From Betaproteobacteria bacterium (lineage in GTDB: Bacteria > Pseudomonadota > Gammaproteobacteria > Burkholderiales > SG8-39), in NCBI GenBank assembly GCA_005882235.1, contig VBCT01000040.1, positions 1 to 8,395 on the forward strand: DNA of 8,395 nt, given 5' to 3'. Made by a program: the position numbers and the translations under genes. Below are positions 6,237 through 8,395 of this stretch, one piece after another. The notes below the pieces were generated by a model. The model saw only the letters and a list, made by a program, of their open reading frames with translations, was not told the origin of the DNA and made no database searches. Numbering within the stretch: the first letter of the stretch is position 1; the number at the start of each line of letters is the position of its first letter.

Positions 6237-7352
6237 TTACTCCGTGCTCAGGGCGAACAGATTCCCACTCTGCGTCTGCACCAGGAACCCGCGGTCGAGC
6301 CGCACGAGCAAGGATCTGATCGCGCTGCCGTCGGTAGCGACACGGCCGACGAGGGTACCGCTTTCTCGCGAAAGGAAATGCACATAGCCCTGGACGTCGC
6401 CCACGGCGAGCTCTCGCCCCAGGGCGACGGGCGCGGTAAGGCGCCTCAGGAACAGTCGATCCTGCTTCCAGATTGTCGCCCCGCCGGCGCGGTCCAGAGC
6501 CTGCACGGCGCCTTTCTCGTCGCTGACAAAGACGTAGCGCGCGTCGAGCGCCAATCCGGCGGTGCTCGACAACTCGCGCGACCACAGTGCGTTGCCGCTC
6601 GCGAGGTCGAAGCAGCCGATCCGCCCCTGGTAGGCCACGGCGCACACTTCGCGCTCGGCAACGATCGGCAGCCCGACCACGTCGGTGACGCGCTCCAGTT
6701 CCGTGGCTCCGCGAGGCAAGGCGACGGTCGTCTCCCAGCGCACACCGCCGTTGGCGAGCGCGACCGACACGAGCTTGCCTCCGGCAAACCCGGTAAAGAG
6801 ATAACCCCGGTCGGCGACCATGCCTACAGGGGACCGGACCGAGAGAGGCGGACTCGACCGCTGGTACAGCCAGCGCCGCTTGCCGTCCCTCGCGTCGAGC
6901 GCGAACAGGCGACCGTCGGCGCTGCGGACGATCACCAGATCCCCCGTCACGACGGGCGCCGAAAGGACCTCGCTCGATACGCGCGCGCGCCATCGCGCCT
7001 CTCCCGAACGCCCATCGAGCGCGATGACCTCGCCGTCGAACGTTCCGACCGCTACGAGGGTGCCGTCGGAGCCTACTCCGCCGGAAAGCGTGCGGCCCGC
7101 ATTGACCCGCCACGATTCCCGCCCGCTAGCCGCTTCAAAGCGGGCGACGGTGCCGTCCTGGGCCGCGGCGTAGACGCCGTCGACCGCGAGCGCAGGGAAC
7201 AATATGGCGTCTCCCGCGTCGCCTACGCTCGCCCGCCACAGCGTGCGCACCGGTATGCTCGTGGGCAGTTCCGACAATTCGGCCATCTTCGGTCCGGTCG
7301 AGCCCGAGCATCCGGCGAAGAGCATCACGCCGGCGAGGAAGAGCCGCCGCAT
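6237..7352 (-). CDS. bamB: BamB, outer membrane beta-barrel assembly lipoprotein
   Basis: BamB is a periplasmic lipoprotein of the BAM complex. It binds BamA and helps deliver and insert outer-membrane proteins. The 371 residues start with a lipoprotein signal peptide: MRRLF, a hydrophobic stretch, then a lipobox FAGC with Cys15 as the predicted lipidated residue (Phe at -3 is tolerated but less usual than Leu). The rest is an eight-bladed PQQ-like beta-propeller, visible as repeated units of the type DGTVARFEAASGRESWR, DGEVIALDGRSGEARWR, DGRLFALDARDGKRRW, GGKLVSVALANGGVRWE, QGRIGCFDLASGNALW and KGAVQALDRAGGATIWK. PLSVRS at 169-174 aligns with the LSLRG loop of E. coli BamB that contacts BamA (L170, V172 and R173 in place of L192, L194 and R195). 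The start shares one base with the yfgM stop (TGATG), and AGAAGG just upstream can serve as ribosome site. The order yfgM-bamB-der matches E. coli. Confidence 0.96.
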   Translation of the reverse strand: MRRLFLAGVMLFAGCSGSTGPKMAELSELPTSIPVRTLWRASVGDAGDAILFPALAVDGVYAAAQDGTVARFEAASGRESWRVNAGRTLSGGVGSDGTLVAVGTFDGEVIALDGRSGEARWRARVSSEVLSAPVVTGDLVIVRSADGRLFALDARDGKRRWLYQRSSPPLSVRSPVGMVADRGYLFTGFAGGKLVSVALANGGVRWETTVALPRGATELERVTDVVGLPIVAEREVCAVAYQGRIGCFDLASGNALWSRELSSTAGLALDARYVFVSDEKGAVQALDRAGGATIWKQDRLFLRRLTAPVALGRELAVGDVQGYVHFLSRESGTLVGRVATDGSAIRSLLVRLDRGFLVQTQSGNLFALSTE

Positions 7353-7984
7353 CAGCCTTCTCCGAGCGCGTCGAGCTTGAGGCGCAGCGCATCGCGCAGC
7401 GGTCCCGCTCCGGCCTTTTCCAGCGCTGTTTTATAGGCGGCTCGCGCTTCGGAACGCTTCTTCTGCGTAGCGAGAATGTCCCCGCGCTGCGAGGCATAGA
7501 GGGCTTCGAAACCCGGATGAGGCTTTGCTTCGAGAATTTTCAGCGCTGCGTCGGGCTCGTTGTCGTCGAGCAATACGCTCGCCAGCCTCAAGGTGGCGAT
7601 CGAGCGTATCTCATCGCTCCTCGCGTGCTCGATGACCCATTGAAGTTGCGCGCGCGCGGTCTTCAGATCTCCCGCTTGAAACTGGACTTTGGCCGAAACC
7701 AGCGCCGCGAGCGGCGCGTAAGCGCTACGCGGAAAATTCTCCAGGATCGCTCCCGCAGTCTCCCGGGTCGTCTTGAGATCGTTGGCGCGCGCCGCCTTCT
7801 GCAGCGTGTCGTACAGCACGGCGGCCTGAGCGGACTGCGAGCGCTGATACCATGTCCACGCGTTCCATGCCCCGACAGCCGCGAGCACGAGCGTGGCTCC
7901 GAGAATGATCGCGCCGCCGTGCTCATTCCACCAGGCTTTCAGGGCAGCGAGCTGTTCCTGTTCTTCGAGATCGTATGTCGCCAT
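7352..7984 (-). CDS. yfgM: YfgM-like membrane-anchored TPR protein (SecYEG ancillary subunit)
   Basis: E. coli YfgM is an inner-membrane protein with a periplasmic TPR domain. It associates with SecYEG and the chaperone PpiD and helps hand over exported proteins. This 210-residue homologue (E. coli 206) has the family start MATYDLEEQEQLAALKAWWNEHG, a single membrane helix at about 23-45 (GAIILGATLVLAAVGAWNAWTWY), and then an alanine-rich helical region of degenerate TPRs: about 52-85 (AQAAVLYDTLQKAARANDLK), about 88-125 (YAPLAALVSAKVQFQAGDLK), 128-160 and 165-205 (SQRGDILATQKKRSEARAAY). A basic WYQRSQ after the helix leads into the soluble part. The N-terminus is presumably cytosolic, as in YfgM. 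It begins 28 bases after hisS with GGGAAA as a weak ribosome site and overlaps bamB by one base. The position between hisS and bamB is the same as in E. coli, which supports the assignment beyond the low-complexity sequence. Confidence 0.9.
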   Translation of the reverse strand: MATYDLEEQEQLAALKAWWNEHGGAIILGATLVLAAVGAWNAWTWYQRSQSAQAAVLYDTLQKAARANDLKTTRETAGAILENFPRSAYAPLAALVSAKVQFQAGDLKTARAQLQWVIEHARSDEIRSIATLRLASVLLDDNEPDAALKILEAKPHPGFEALYASQRGDILATQKKRSEARAAYKTALEKAGAGPLRDALRLKLDALGEG

Positions 7985-8012
7985 GTGGTTTCCCGGTTTT
8001 TGTGACGAGCGC

Positions 8013-8395
8013 TCAAGCTCTCTGTTGGATGATTCCGGCTACGCGTGCGGGCGCGACCCGCACTTGGGCGTCCGCCTCACGCAGAGGTTTCAGGCTGACT
8101 TCACCCGCGGCCAGTTCTTCGGGGCCGATGATGATAGCAAAGCGCGCCCCGCTCGCGTCGGCCTTCTTCATTTGTGTCTTGATGTTGCCGCCTCCGGCGT
8201 GCATAAGCACGATGAGACCGGCGTCGCGCAGGCTCTCGGCGAGGCGCAGCGCCTGCGCAGCGGTCCCGCCACCGACGTGGACAATATATGCGTCCGTCGG
8301 GCGAGCCGGAGCGACGAATTGGTATTCCTTCATCAGCAGCACGATGCGCTCCACGCCAATGGCAAAGCCGCAGGCCGGCGCGGCCTTGCCGCCCA
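8013..8395 (-). CDS. hisS: Histidyl-tRNA synthetase HisS (C-terminal part only)
   Basis: HisS charges tRNA-His with histidine in the cytosol. Only the last 126 codons lie in the window. The frame is open through the right edge, so the GTG at 8354 is an internal valine and not a start. The fragment begins with class II synthetase motif 3, GGKAAPACGFAIGVERIVLLM, including the invariant Arg of ERI that contacts ATP. The alpha/beta HGTP anticodon-binding domain follows: TDAYIVHVGGGTAAQALRLA, then LRDAGLIVLMHAGGGNIKTQ, MKKADASGARFAIIIGPEEL and AAGEVSLKPLR. It ends with a short VAGIIQQRA helix, as in bacterial HisRS. Relative to E. coli the Gly-rich GGGN-x-K-x-Q segment, which is near the anticodon site, is conserved. 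About 300 N-terminal residues, including motifs 1 and 2, lie outside the window. Confidence 0.96.
   Translation of the reverse strand, partial: GGKAAPACGFAIGVERIVLLMKEYQFVAPARPTDAYIVHVGGGTAAQALRLAESLRDAGLIVLMHAGGGNIKTQMKKADASGARFAIIIGPEELAAGEVSLKPLREADAQVRVAPARVAGIIQQRA

Noticed and set aside
5036..6319. 427-codon plus-strand open frame antisense to der
   Set aside because: It lies opposite a complete Der with all GTPase motifs. The translation shows no family features, and no ribosome site or promoter supports it.
6147..7436. 429-codon plus-strand open frame antisense to bamB
   Set aside because: Same reasoning: it mirrors a clear BamB gene and has arginine- and glutamine-rich, domain-free content.
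1..8395. Mobile elements, CRISPR arrays, tRNA genes or a novel defence-type system
   Set aside because: Every stretch of any length is accounted for by a recognisable housekeeping gene. No direct or inverted repeat arrays, transposase motifs or tRNA-like cloverleaves were seen.

Overview
The window is a tightly packed, single-direction gene block from a GC-rich bacterium (a little over 60% G+C by eye). All ten genes read on the minus strand. Gene content and order point to a betaproteobacterium. Hfq has the MSNKGQLLQDPFLN start and RKEH rim typical of that class. HisZ has the betaproteobacterial form and is preceded by hflK-hflC-DUF2065. The two clusters hisS-yfgM-bamB-der and hfq-hflX-hflK-hflC-yjeT, which are separate in Escherichia coli, are joined here. 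I could not assign genus or species.

In the direction of transcription (high to low coordinates) the layout is as follows. The 3' end of hisS (histidyl-tRNA synthetase) runs off the right edge. Then come yfgM (membrane-anchored TPR protein, SecYEG ancillary subunit), bamB (outer-membrane assembly lipoprotein), der (tandem-GTPase ribosome assembly factor), an 87-base AT-richer gap with a likely promoter, hfq (RNA chaperone), hflX (ribosome-associated GTPase), hflK and hflC (SPFH regulators of FtsH), a 61-residue DUF2065 membrane protein, and hisZ (ATP phosphoribosyltransferase regulatory subunit), which runs off the left edge. hisZ has no start-to-stop ORF in the window because its 3' end is cut off. 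Its 362 complete codons are open from 1088 to the edge.

The genes fall into three functional groups. The first covers translation and ribosome biogenesis (hisS, der, hflX) and envelope protein export and assembly (yfgM, bamB). The second covers post-transcriptional regulation and membrane proteolysis (hfq, hflX, hflK, hflC, DUF2065). The third is histidine biosynthesis (hisZ). Most junctions are 1-4 base overlaps, direct abutments or gaps under 35 bases, which suggests translational coupling and one or two operons. The only plausible internal promoter region is the der-hfq gap.

No RNA genes, mobile elements, CRISPR arrays, long repeats or intrinsic terminators were seen, and no stretch over 300 bases lacks a gene. 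I see no undescribed system here. The observations worth a second look are an atypical glycine-rich linker motif in HflX, the hfq leader, and the bracketing of the block by two HisRS-fold paralogues (hisS and hisZ).
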